DNA from: Rugalucina vietnamica
Taxonomy: Eukaryota; Mollusca; Bivalvia; Lucinida; Lucinidae
Assembly: GCA_964017185.1 (NCBI GenBank)
Contig: OZ024873.1
Span: forward strand, 49,276,760 to 49,340,759
Length of the DNA stretch: 64,000 bases
Direction of reading: 5' to 3'
The notes under the pieces were generated by a model. It was not told where the DNA came from. It worked only from the letters and a program-made list of their open reading frames with translations, and searched no databases. Of the stretch, positions 1 through 9,690 are shown in pieces; position 1 is the stretch's first letter; each line of letters opens with the position of its first letter. Made by a program: the position numbers and the translations under genes.

Positions 1-690
1 AAACTTCATGTGGAGCATCCTTAGGAAGGGGAAATAAAAGTTGTATGAATGGTCTAGGTTTCAAGACCAAGATGGCCGCAAAGGCTATAAATATCACAAA
101 CCGTAAAAAATCTTCTTTTCTAGAAAGGTTGACAGATTGACCCGAAAGCTGGTAGATACAGACAACTTATTGAGATTGAGTTAATGAAGTAAAGTGAGTA
201 TTCAAGGCCAAGGTCATTACTTGACCTAGGCCAAAGGTCATTTACATATTGAAACTCAAACTCATTTTTTTTTAAAATTGCTTGGCCATTCAAAGCCAAA
301 TTCTTATTAGGGGTGAGTGAAAATTTGTATAAATGTTACAGATCACGTGACCAAGATGGCCGCCATGATCATTTATGGTAAAACTTCTATATATCTTCTT
401 CTCTGGAACCAGTTGACCCATTTCAACAGAACTTGGTATGTAGCATCGGAAAGTCTGGCCCATCATTGTTTGTATAGATCCTGGTTTTGGTTGACCTTGA
501 TATATTTTACAGGAATGTCAAATTTGATCACATAGACGTTTCAATGGATTTTGAGTTAATGAGGTTATGTGAGTATTCAGGGTATTCAGAGTAATCAGGT
601 CAATGTCATTTTGGTCAAATATCATTTCACAAAGACCAATTCTCAGGTGAGCGTTCTCAGGACCAGTGGTCCTCTGATCTTTAAGAGCTG
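1..690 (+). repeat. Interspersed repeat family K, 3' part, cut by window edge
   Basis: The block repeats the phrase 'accaagatggccgcc' with 'tatggtaaaacttct', also seen inverted at 22.9-24.3 kb and 52.6-52.9 kb. It ends in CTCAGGTGAGC and then a small palindrome AGGACCA-G-TGGTCCT followed by CTGA. The hairpin plus CTRR-like end resembles a Helitron 3' end, but the family is not proven. No coding region was seen; ORFs here are short and cross repeat units. Confidence 0.65.
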
Positions 691-808
691 GTGGGCTATT
701 ATTGGTACTTTATCTATGAGTATGAACGTTTTCAAAGTGTAAAGGATGAAAAACATTTTCTTTTATAATAATAACATAACTGTGTAGGAAATGATTTGTC
801 GTTTGCAG

Positions 809-925
809 GAATCGATATAACCAACAGTCAGAGAGATCAAGCAGAAACGTTGCGAAGTCGGGGGACCGGCAGCCCAATGTCTGATGTTCAAAACGCATAT
901 GTACCCGATATGTATACAAACATTG
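809..925 (+). CDS. Receptor-tail exon 1 (YTNI tyrosine motif)
   Basis: This is an internal exon of 117 bp. It follows an acceptor ending TTTGCAG and stops at CATTG|GTAGGT. Both ends are phase 1, matching the next three exons. The peptide ends in the motif MYTNI and carries LRSRGTGSP in the middle; the next exon has LRSRGPASP and MYTNF at matching places, so the two look like an exon duplication. A YxN tyrosine is the form read by Grb2-type SH2 domains once phosphorylated, so I infer a cytoplasmic signalling tail. The exons for the ectodomain and membrane span are not in this window (repeat K fills the first 690 bases). The protein family is not identified; tails of mollusc EGF-rich or scavenger-type receptors are one possibility. 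The extent is judged from splice signals and phase only. Confidence 0.7.
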
Positions 926-1172
926 GTAGGTTGCAAAAACATTTTTATGTCGAATTACTGATAATTGAAAAACAACGCTAAGCTGTGTCATTAAACAAAA
1001 GTCCTCATTTGTCAGATTTGTGACTGAATTCGCATCTTTTGTGGACGCGAGGGACTAGGTTCCCACTTAAAGCAACCCTTGTTGAAGAATTGCCAATTTC
1101 ATCACCATTCAGATTAAGATTGACCTAATTGATAGATTACTGGACATATGCTCACTTTTTATTGTTTTGCAG

Positions 1173-1283
1173 TGAGTGGGTCTCTAAGAAGCCGAGGACC
1201 AGCGAGCCCGAAAAAAGTTTTGGAAATAAGCCATAGTTTGCCACAGATGTACACAAACTTTGATAACCAGGACTCTGAAAATG
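1173..1283 (+). CDS. Receptor-tail exon 2 (YTNF tyrosine motif)
   Basis: This 111-bp exon lies between TTTTGCAG and GAAAATG|GTATGA, again phase 1 at both ends, so it could be skipped or kept without shifting the frame. The 37-codon peptide has LRSRGPASP, then QMYTNFDNQ. The spacing from the RSRG block to the YTN motif is close to that in the exon at 809-925, which supports a tandem exon duplication followed by divergence. The motif YTNF fits the pYxN class. An intron of 247 bp separates it from the preceding exon, and the following intron holds a B hairpin element and an A-type MITE. Same unidentified receptor-like gene. Confidence 0.7.
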
Positions 1284-1362
1284 GTATGAAATTGACATTA
1301 GAATATAACTATTTCCTACTGAACTTGTTTGCCATGGAATAAATAGACATAATTCATTTTCA

Positions 1363-1631
1363 CATCACGAAAACATGTCCGTGTAATGTATACCCCCTTG
1401 AACCCCACTTGTATATAGCAAAACTGGGGTATGTAGGGGTATACCTATTTTTTTCTTATTTTTGCTCCAAAACATAGATTGTGGGTACTCGTTAAAATCG
1501 CCTCGCCGAGGCGGTCCTAACGTGTACCCACAATCTATGTTTTGAGCCAAATTAGAAAAATATCAAACATTTTTCAATTAAAATTTGATTGTTATAAGAA
1601 AGAACTTTCTGTATATTGCAGACATCCTGTT
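1363..1631. repeat. B hairpin element, copy 1
   Basis: It starts CATCACGAAAACATGTCC, runs through a gtataccccc/ccaCTTgtatatagcaaaactgggg arm, then the near-perfect hairpin of GATTGTGGGTACTCGTTA with its complement around GCCTCGCCGAGGC. The right tip has diverged. It lies in the intron after the exon at 1173-1283. Confidence 0.8.
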
Positions 1632-2340
1632 AGTTACATATTGTCAAGATAGTTTAGTAGTCATCATTAAAAATTCTGGAGATCGCGTTATCGTTTGTTT
1701 TCATTAATAACTTGCAAAAATGATTCTATTGATAACTGTCTATGTCCTTGCTGTACTATGGTTGATCTCTATCAAATATACTTTCTGCGTAAAACTCTTG
1801 TGTATACGTGTGTATAGTATCAACTGCATTTTCGTCATTGTTCTTAATCGTATGATGAATTCCACCACAGACATTGCTTGTTCATTTTGAGTTTCTCTGT
1901 CTTTTCAACCATGCCCTCTAACACTGATAGGCTGATTTTGTTACCTTACCTATGACAAATGTCCTACATGCTTTTAAAGGTGAAAGTCCAGATATGAGTT
2001 TACTCTTTTCGTTCTTTCTTCAGATACTGAGTCGATCAATTTCTGATCATCACCTCAGGACGAGGATGGATGAGAATGAATTTCCATTTATACATATGTG
2101 TGTCATTCGCCTTCCTTTTTGAATGGCAACAAGTTTCGTCCAAACCTTGCAGTATTGGAATATGTAACACAATCATCTATATGGTAACTTCCTCTGTCAG
2201 TGAGTTTTCAACTTACCATGAATATTTATTCCACTGTTTAGGTGAATCAGGATAATTCGTGATGCCACTTTTATAAATGCCAGTTGCCTATCAATGTTTC
2301 CTATGAAAATCTATGGTCTTACTGATTCCACACCGAAAAT
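1632..2340. other. Intron, nothing recognised
   Basis: AT-rich intronic sequence between a B element and an A-type MITE. No exon with matching phase-1 ends and an open frame was found, and no repeat shared with the rest of the window. Confidence 0.5.
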
Positions 2341-2578
2341 TTGAGCCGCCTCGTGGGAAAACCAACAATGTAGTTTCCGAACAGGTCCGACACAAACCGG
2401 CCTGTACAAGCACAGAAAAGAGCTACAAGCTTGAAATTTCGGATTTAAGTAGAAGAGGAATTGTACTATCCGAGTAGCGAAAACAAAGGCGCTGATCAGC
2501 TTCGCGGTTACCGCGAAGCTGATCTGCGTCTTTGTTTTCGCATATGCAGATTGTTGGTTTTCCCACGAGGCGGCTCAA
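2341..2578. repeat. A-type MITE, copy 1
   Basis: Terminal inverted repeats TTGAGCCGCCTCGTGGGAAA and its complement bound 238 bp, flanked by AT on both sides. Inside is a second palindrome, GATCAGCTTCGCGGTTACCG/CGAAGCTGATC, so the whole element can fold. A close copy is at 3962-4191. Confidence 0.85.
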
Positions 2579-2776
2579 ATATCTACTGGACTCTTTTATA
2601 GTTTAATGTAGAATTTCTTGGTTAGGCATCTGATTTTCCACCACTAGGTTATTGTACTCCTTTTATTTCACAGGGGTTGGAATTTCTTTGGCGTCTCCTG
2701 TCCCCTCCTGATGGTTGCATCAATATCATTATAAAACCGTGATGATGTGTGTTTTATATTACCTATATTTACCTAG

Positions 2777-2938
2777 GTTACCTAGCACCGATTGCGGAAA
2801 CTAAATTCCAGCGTGACAATGTACAGGTTATCCAGTTTAGTGGCACAGCGAGTGAGTCCAGTGATTTCCAAGGAAGACTCGATCCAGGAACCTACATATA
2901 CGTTGACGATAGTACTCGCGTTCCCGGAAATGTCACTG
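2777..2938 (+). CDS. Receptor-tail exon 3 (YIYVDD motif)
   Basis: This 162-bp exon is bounded by TTTACCTAG and GTCACTG|GTAAGA and is phase 1 at both ends. A second acceptor CCTAG lies 9 bases further in (exon start 2786), also in phase, so splicing could vary by three residues. The peptide holds ETKFQRDNVQVIQFSGTA and the tyrosine cluster DPGTYIYVDDSTRVPGN. It shows no similarity to exons 1 and 2 beyond a closely spaced tyrosine pair near its C-terminal side. It belongs to the same transcript by strand, phase and position. The intron that follows is 3.2 kb and holds an A-type MITE, a C-type repeat and a microsatellite. Confidence 0.65.
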
Positions 2939-3740
2939 GTAAGAAAGCAACATCATTCATTAACTTATAGGGAATCATTTAATTCAATTCTTGAAACCAC
3001 CAAACCAATCTGATATAATGAACAGCAAAAAAGGTTTCCGATTGATTTGTAATAATCGATGTAATAATATAACGACATTGGCCTTCAACAATAAGCAAAA
3101 ACTGATGCTGGCCCTTATGTGTTGAGCACTATAGCTGAAGGATAAACTATTCAATACATACATTTTAAAAAATCTCTCAAAATATACAGCGCCTCCCAGT
3201 AATAATCAGCAATAAGCCTATTCGCAGTTCCAGCAGTACACACAGGTAATTGATTCACACACAGCAGGTCAGAGTTCAGCCGTACCAAAAAATGTAAACA
3301 AATCATCAGCTGTTCTTGCTTTATCAATGAAACAGTAAGCCATATCATTATTGATTCCTTATCAATGCAAATTCTGCAATTTTCTCATTATTTTGTAGAT
3401 TTTTTTTTTTTTTTGGGGGGGGGGGGGGGGTAGAATTATTAAGATAATGGCTCAATATGTTACTCCAAAGTAAATGTTTACAGTGCTTCCAAAGGAATAT
3501 TTCTTTAGTTATTAAATGGAAAGAATGTCCATATTCTTCCAGTGATTAGGTCTACTTTGTTAACATTTTTCAGCTTATTGTTGTCGGTCTTCCTGGGATT
3601 TTGCATCTCTGTTGGAAAAGTGAAGTTTGACAGACCAAATGCTGCAGAATTAATTTGTCTATTTCATTAGGACTTTCCCACAATCAGGAAAACAAAATAA
3701 AGCGCACATCTGTAAATACATGTACCAGTAAATATATGAA
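2939..3740. other. Intron, no feature beyond a T/G homopolymer
   Basis: Only a T-run followed by a G-run (about 3401-3430) stands out. No matching repeat or phase-1 exon was found. Confidence 0.45.
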
Positions 3741-3960
3741 GTGACCAACCATAAGTCGGCACAGAGTCAAAAGCCCTCAAGCCCAATGCAAAACCAAAAT
3801 GAAATGGTGGATTCAAAGGCAACAGCTGATCACCCAAATGAGCAGTTTGTTTATCAAATGAATGTCATTTACTTAAAATTAAAATATCTAGGTAGAAAGA
3901 TAACATTTCATGAACAGGCAATTAAAGAAAACACAAGTGAAGACCTACCAGCGTTAAAAT
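3741..3960 (+). other. Unclassified coding-like stretch next to an A-type MITE
   Basis: A 74-codon open stretch begins near 3741 with hydrophilic sequence such as SAQSQKPSSPMQNQNE and VYQMNVIYLKLKYLG, and runs into an A-type MITE at 3962. The base composition is more codon-like than the surrounding intron. I do not recognise it. It may be a fragment of a mobile-element protein caught in the intron, or chance. There is no splice signal of the phase used by the neighbouring exons. Confidence 0.3.
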
Positions 3961-3961
3961 A

Positions 3962-4191
3962 TGAGCCGCCTCGTGGGAAAACCAACAATGTGGTTTCCGA
4001 ACTGGTCTGACACAAACCGGCATGTACAGTCACAGAAGCAGGCTAGAAGCTTGAAATTAAGTAGAGGAGGAATTGTACTATCCGAGTAGCGAAAACAAAG
4101 GCACTGAGATCAGCTTCGCAGTTACTGCGAAGCTGATCTGTGCCTTTGTTATCGCCTAGGCAGATTGTTGGTTTTCCCATGTGGCGGCTCA
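3962..4191. repeat. A-type MITE, copy 2
   Basis: TGAGCCGCCTCGTGGGAAAA and its complement frame 230 bp. The central palindrome GATCAGCTTCGCAGTTACTG/CGAAGCTGATC is kept. Very similar to the copy at 2341-2578, so both are fairly young. Confidence 0.85.
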
Positions 4192-5125
4192 ATTATGTTG
4201 AAGAAAAAAATCACCTTGCTAAATCTGCTAACCAAATTGTTTTACGACGGAACACAATGCTCTGCTCAAAATGTTTAAAGGATCACTGCACTATTTTCAT
4301 ATACGTGTAACCACACATTACTGTCTGCTCATATCCCTGCATTTGAACAGTGCTTCTAAATTTATGATTACGAAATTTGATACAGGAATTGTCATGCTAT
4401 GCGATTGGTTTGCTTTTTTAAAATTACATAAATGAACGCGATCTTCCTATCAAATTCAGTCCGAAATGCATTCTGGCTAACAGTGCTGACAGTGCTGGAT
4501 TCTCAGTCCCTTGCAATGTTCATGTTTGTCCTTATTTGGGGAAAAATAAAAAAAAATGGACAAAATTATTTCATAAGCTCAAACAGGATATTTTCTTTAT
4601 CAAAGGTCCTGTACAAAGGCACATCAAGGCACCACTCAGGTGACATCATCACTGGTGCTTTCTTGGTCCCGATATATAAAAAAGTTTTGTTTGACTTTTC
4701 CGTACCAGATTTTTTCTACTATATGAACACAGCACATCTCCACAAAAGAGAATCGGCAATAACATATATCACTTCTCAACGAATCAAATACAAACTTACT
4801 TTAAAATTGCGTTCAAGGCACTATTTTATGACTTGAAATTCTTTCTATGACGTCACAAGTGAGAATTGAATAAAATCATTGACCAAATTCTAGGAATTAT
4901 TGTAGAAACAAATCTAATACCAGAATCAAACAAAACCAAATCTTATTGGGACCTACAGTATAGTAAAAGTAAAACAAAACTTTTTTATATCGCCCAGTGA
5001 TCATAGACTGAACATGCTGAAAAAGCCAATTTCCCAATCGGATTCCATGTAGATGTTTACAAAATGTTACGACTCAAACGATGAAAAAAAAACAACAGTT
5101 ATTCGATATATTTGTGACTTTGTTT
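4192..5125. other. Intron, nothing firm
   Basis: AT-rich. A 134-codon ORF at 4432-4836 has no recognisable domain, no splice context and composition typical of noncoding sequence here, so it is not called as a gene. Confidence 0.4.
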
Positions 5126-5129
5126 TGTT

Positions 5130-5420
5130 TGTTTGATTGAATTGATACTTAACGTCCTAGTCAACAGCTATGGTCATGTCCGGATGTTGCCTCGATTTTA
5201 TGGGATTTTACCCAAAATTAGGACGTCATGAGATCCAAAAGTGCTTCAGTTATAAACCGGCCAACTAAATAATATATGTATGGATGGTTTGACTTGAGCT
5301 CTTTTCCTGGGCAGGCTCTGACCTGAGAGGTTAACCAGTAATCAGATGGTCAATCAGTAGCGTATAAGCTTTGTCTGGGGGCACAAGCAGTCCAACTATT
5401 TCTTTAGGCCCCTATGGGTG
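5130..5420 (-). repeat. C-type repeat, minus orientation (empty SINE site)
   Basis: Read on the minus strand it ends with the tail CATGACCATAGCTGTTGACT(A)GGACGTTAAG followed by CAA-rich sequence, the common 3' end of mollusc SINE/LINE repeats. The part 'gaggttaaccagtaatcagatggtcaatcag' (5317-5348) is the empty counterpart of the site that holds a SINE at 61.6 kb. Confidence 0.65.
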
Positions 5421-5542
5421 GGGTCCGTGACTTGTTTTAAAATCTGGTTCATGGTAGTTTATGGTTTGAGCAGTTAATAATAAAAACAACAATATTGAAT
5501 AGCATTAGCTTGAGTTTTATCCTTGATAGTTCATACTTCATT

Positions 5543-5589
5543 AGTGTGTGTGTGTGTGGGGGGGGGGGGGGTTGGTGGGTCGGTGGGTG

Positions 5590-5670
<81 letters not shown>
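5543..5670. repeat. Compound (GT)n-(G)n-(GT)n-(GA)n microsatellite
   Basis: GT repeats at 5543-5558, a G-run, GT repeats at about 5592-5631, and GA repeats to 5670, all directly visible. Confidence 0.95.
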
Positions 5671-5674
<4 letters not shown>

Positions 5675-6121
5675 GAAATAATGACTTCATAAAATCACTA
5701 AATCACAGAAAACATGTAAATAACAGAGATTTTATGTATCAGATAAGACCCAGATAAGATACTTTACAGTTTGGAATAAGTACTCTCATTGCAGCAGTGT
5801 TTATTTGCTTATTGAATAAATCTAATTGCTGTTTTCCTACCAAGGTATGTAGCTGAAAAGCTGATTTTGGTACGAGTGAACCCTGACCTTATGCTGTGTA
5901 ACACAAAAGTCAATTGGTCTAGTGGAACTGTGAATTCACTTATTGATTGTTGGGAGTATAGAAGTAGAAGTAACAAAATAAAGCAGTTCGGTAGTTTTCA
6001 GGGTCACTGAAGAGGCTTAAGTAGCCGGAACAGCGGATTCTCATTAATATGCTCTCACTGCTCTTAAAGGATCTCAGTTTTATTTTTTTTTTTCAATCTT
6101 GAATTAAATTGAAAATTTCAG

Positions 6122-6273
6122 GCATGACTAAAATGTTGCCAGAGGATAGCACATACACAAACGTCGGTTCCTGTGGAATGAAGCAAGGACAACAACAACA
6201 AGATCAACCAGGCTGGTATGAGGAACTGGATTTCTCACGAACCGCCCAAATGTACAACGAGATACAATCATAG
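6122..6273 (+). CDS. Receptor-tail terminal exon (YTNV, YEEL, YNEI motifs)
   Basis: The acceptor TTTCAG ends at 6121 after a T-rich tract. The exon opens in phase 1 (finishing a glycine codon, as the earlier exons would require) and reads 50 codons to TAG at 6271-6273. The peptide contains EDSTYTNVGS, a glutamine run QGQQQQDQ, then WYEELDFSRTAQMYNEIQS as the C-terminus. YTNV is a Grb2-type pYxN site; YEEL and YNEI resemble the pYEEI sites preferred by Src-family SH2 domains. With the upstream exons this gives at least five candidate docking tyrosines. A polyadenylation-type AATAAA lies about 70-80 bases after the stop. The family is unidentified, but the four exons together are a convincing gene 3' end. 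Confidence 0.75.
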
Positions 6274-6337
6274 AATTGCAATTATATATTATTGGGAACT
6301 GAACAGTTACTGAAAAAAAAAAAAAAAAAAAAAGAAT

Positions 6338-6358
6338 AATAATAATAAAAAAAATAAA
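6338..6358 (+). promoter_or_regulatory. Candidate polyadenylation signal
   Basis: AATAATAAAAAAAATAAAAC holds overlapping AATAAA hexamers 65-85 bases after the TAG at 6271-6273, a normal distance for the 3' end of the receptor-like gene. Confidence 0.45.
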
Positions 6359-6631
6359 ACTTATCATCATATAACAAAAAAAAAATCTATATGTAAACCA
6401 CTGTATTGTGAAGGTATGAACAGAATCGTGCATGTGTATCTGCAAAGTCTGATAATCAGAAACACTGAAAAATTGGTAGTTTTATCTTTATCTGAAGCTG
6501 GGCCCATTTTCATCAACTAATTTATTACACACATATAGATTGTTCGGGATAGGATAAAGGATGTCCCTATGACAAAATAGCTTGATAAAACTATTAGAGA
6601 TCCAGCTGAAATTTCGAGAGCTCTGCAGACC

Positions 6632-6892
6632 CTTCAGGAAAACACGTCCATGCAGTATATACCCTCTTGAACCCCACTTTTATCTAGAAAAAAATGGGGT
6701 TTGCAGGGGTATACCTATTTTTCTTATTTTTGCTCCAAAACATAGATTGTGGGTACTCGTTAGAACCGCCTTTTTAAAGAGTACCCACAATCTAAGTTTT
6801 GGAGCAAAAATAAGAAACAAATCAAAACATTTCTATTGAAAATTTTCATTTTTTACAACATTAAGAATCTCTGTATATTGCATGGGCATGTT
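6632..6892. repeat. B hairpin element, copy 2
   Basis: It starts CTTCAGGAAAACACGTCC and ends TTGCATGGGCATG. The central hairpin is shortened to GAACCGCCTTTTTAAAG where other copies have the GCCTCG palindrome, and its right arm reads GAGTACCCACAATCTAAG. Confidence 0.85.
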
Positions 6893-6904
6893 GGGTCTCA
6901 TCAA

Positions 6905-7010
6905 AAGCTTGCCCATGCAATAAACAGATATACCCCTGCATACCCCAGTTTTGCCATATAAAATTTAGGTTCAAGGAGGTATACATTACATGGGCATGTT
7001 TGCGGGATGA
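6905..7010. repeat. B element, internally deleted copy
   Basis: Only the tips and one arm remain: GCTTGCCCATGCAATAAACA, then 'atacccctgcataccccagttttg', then GTATACATTACATGGGCATG. The central hairpin is missing. Confidence 0.75.
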
Positions 7011-7152
7011 GCCCAACCAATATCGTTTCTCTCAGTAACGGACAAATGTAGTAAGCGCATGTATAAACATGTATGTACATAAGAATATGAAGAATATCTT
7101 TATGTAGTGTACAGACATGTATGTGGTACTTGAAACCAGTCTCAGAGTCTGA

Positions 7153-7747
7153 CACGAAAGGTCTAGGGAATTTAAGGCCTGATTTCGGCCTCATGTGATG
7201 GTAAAAAAATAAATTTAGGAATTTTGAGAAGAGAAGTATTGCAAATAGCAGGCATAGGTCCCTGCTTATAAATTCTAGCACAACTATCACATTCAAATTA
7301 CGCATGTTGCCATGGCAACACTCCGAAAAGCATAGAAATACCACTTTTTGCAATTTTGGGTCTATTTTTCACCATTCAACATCATTTTCAACTACCGGCC
7401 CACGCGACGAACAATTTCTTATTATAAAATAATTATGCAGTATCATCCAGAGATATTGTATGCTAAGTATCGTTTTGTTCGTCGTGTGGGCTGGCACTTA
7501 AAAATTAAAAAATGTGTTCAGAAATGGTCAAAAATAGACCAAAAAGTGCAAAATGTGCTCTATCTATGGTTCTTCTTAGCGTTGCCATGGCAACGCTTGT
7601 AGATTAAAATGAAGTACTTGTTCTTGTTTTTAATAGAGGAGACATATGACTGTTTTAAGGAATAGCTTACTCACCTAAATTCCAAAATTTATTTTTTAGC
7701 AAAATCTGAGGCCAAAATCAGGCGTTAAATGTCCTAGTCCTTTCGTA
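7153..7747. repeat. Foldback element with ~240-bp arms
   Basis: Left-arm landmarks (ACGAAAGGTCTAGG, TTTCGGCCTCA, TTGCCATGGCAA, GGGTCTATTTTTCACC, GGCCCACGCGACGAACAA) recur inverted and in reverse order at about 7485-7747 (TTGTTCGTCGTGTGGGC through CCTAGTCCTTTCGT). The loop is about 90 bp. The arms have diverged by indels. It abuts, and probably split, an A-type MITE whose right half follows at once. Confidence 0.75.
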
Positions 7748-7907
7748 CAGTGCTAGAAGTTTGAACTTATCAAATTAGTAGAGGGGTTGTACTGTCCCTG
7801 TAGGGAAAATAAAAGTGTTGATCTCCTGTGCAGTTACTGCAGAGCTGATCTGCGCCTTTGTTTTCTTTCGCATATGCAAAATCCGGTTTCCTCATGGCGC
7901 GGCTCAA
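7748..7907. repeat. A-type MITE, right part
   Basis: 'gctagaagtttgaacttatc' through 'gctgatctgcgcctttgttttc' and the end GGCGCGGCTCA match the right two-thirds of the A-type MITE. The left end is not recognisable beyond 'gtctgacac' just before the foldback. Confidence 0.6.
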
Positions 7908-8547
7908 TTATTTCTGTAACTGCATTTTACTCTTTTGAATAGATCTGCAAACTGGCATTCTGCTTTATTTTAAATCCATTTTGGCAGGACTGTTTTGTCA
8001 AAAATTACCAAACACTCGACAGAGCCGTCTCTGAATTTCACGGATCACCTTCATTGTTGAAAATGATTGTTAATTATAAGGTTTCAAGCTGATTTGACTG
8101 TTAAATATACATATTCTTACGATTTACGATTCTTCTTCCTATTATTTTTCATATATTAGACCATTTGACATTGTACGGGATGCTCCCTAATGAAAAGGTA
8201 TATGTGGTACATTTCAACAGATACGACGCAAACATCCACAGAACCACGGTTTAAAAATGCGATAAAACAGCAATACGGCACTTCCAGGCATGACTGCGAG
8301 GTTCATTAGATTAAACTGCAAAGTTTGTCCTACGTAATTTTTAAATATAAAAAGAATGACACCACTTTTTGAAAATTAGAATTTCTGTTCTTGGCTTTTC
8401 ATCTTTATTCCACCGGACACAGCAGTTGTATCTCCGCATACCATCTTAATTATAGTTCAGGGACTTATGACTTAATCGTAATTGAATTTCATTGAGTGCA
8501 CATGAAGACGGGTGTCACCCTGTGGTGACACTTGCGCATTCGACACT
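7908..8547. other. Nothing recognised
   Basis: AT-rich single-copy sequence; no repeat shared within the window and no convincing ORF. Confidence 0.4.
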
Positions 8548-8558
8548 GTTATTTCCGG

Positions 8559-9006
8559 CACTGTGTATTTTATGAAGTGGAGTCATCAATTGGAGTCTTG
8601 GAGTGGAGTCATGGAGTGGAGTATTGGAGTGGATTCTTGGAGTGGAACCTTGGAGTTAAATTTAAAGTGTACATGTAACTCAATTCTGGTGGTGAAATTT
8701 GTCTTGGGGCGAACGTACGCTACCACAAAATGTGAACAAATGCCTAAACTGTACGGGCAACGGATAAGTAACAGAAATTAACCATTAATTTCCATTACTT
8801 ACATGGGTAATGCATTTGTCACATGTTTCGCAATGGCGCCCGTTCAAAAGAGACCAATTTTACCACCAGAAATTGAATAAATATTTCTCTTTCTCTCCAA
8901 CATTTCACTCCAAAGTTCCACTTTAAGAATCCACTCCAATACTCCACTCCATGGCCCCAATCCAAGACTCCAATTCATGACTCCACTCCATAAAATACAC
9001 AGTACC
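8559..9006. mobile_element. TIR element with 11-bp target duplication and GGAGT-rich ends
   Basis: GTTATTTCCGG occurs directly at 8548-8558 and 9007-9017. Between them, ACTGTGTATTTTATGAAGTG at the left mirrors CACTCCATAAAATACACAGT at the right. Both ends continue as low-complexity TGGAGT/ACTCCA runs. No ORF of note. A 9-11 bp duplication is compatible with a Mutator-like origin, but this is a guess. Confidence 0.75.
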
Positions 9007-9089
9007 GTTATTTCCGGTAATAAAATTCAGGCGAAGTTCTGGATTTCATAAGAAGCTACCGCGGTGCAGGAGATAGGGATCAAGGTGTT

Positions 9090-9690
9090 AATTTCCGTTA
9101 TAGTAAGAATTCCAGGTATAACAGTTCCCTGGTCAAAGCAACTGGTTATTCACCGTCTAAGCTAATGATATCCAGAAATATAATGACAAATTTACTCTCG
9201 TTGCAAGACAACTTGAGACCAAAATGCCCAAAGCGCGAAACAGTGAAAGAGCGTGACAATGCTGTGAAAGTTTTTGTTTCAAACAAAGTTATAAACAATG
9301 TTTCAATAAAAAATACGATAAGGCCATTACCCCCATTTCACGGAGGAGAAAAAGTACGAAGAAAACTTGATAAAGAGAAAACGTGGGAAAAGCAGGGAAC
9401 TATTAAAGTGGCTTCCCCGGATATCAGATCATACATGGTGGAAACACCTTCTAGGACATATGAGCGGAATCGGAAGCATTTGAAACCTGTGACTACACAG
9501 AGTACACCCCCGTCGACAGAAACAAACATACCTGATGATACGGGAGTGAAGGAACAACCAACATCGCCAAACAAGGAGACAACAAATACTGTTGTGCCTA
9601 CAACTCCGAAAGTCGGGCCGGACACTTTAACCACAAAATCTGGGAGAGTTATTCGGAGACCTTCTGTAAGAACAAATACTGTCGCTTAAG
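9090..9690 (+). mobile_element. Ty3/Gypsy-like pol C-terminal fossil
   Basis: The stretch resembles the end of an LTR-retrotransposon pol: the region after the integrase core, with a basic linker, a tryptophan-containing small beta domain followed by YERNRKHLKP, a Ser/Thr/Pro-rich spacer, and SGRVIRRP near the C-terminus. This RxNRxHL-spacer-SGR pattern is usual for mollusc Gypsy elements. No LTR, reverse transcriptase, protease or gag was seen nearby, so this is a truncated, broken relic with several breaks overall. Its age cannot be estimated without a relative. Confidence 0.6.

Noticed and set aside
4432-4836. 134-codon ORF in the receptor intron
   Set aside because: Hydrophobic patches look accidental, with no domain, no splice context and composition of the surrounding intron.
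6901-7353. 150-codon minus-strand ORF
   Set aside because: It crosses a B element fragment and the arm of a foldback, so it is a repeat by-product.
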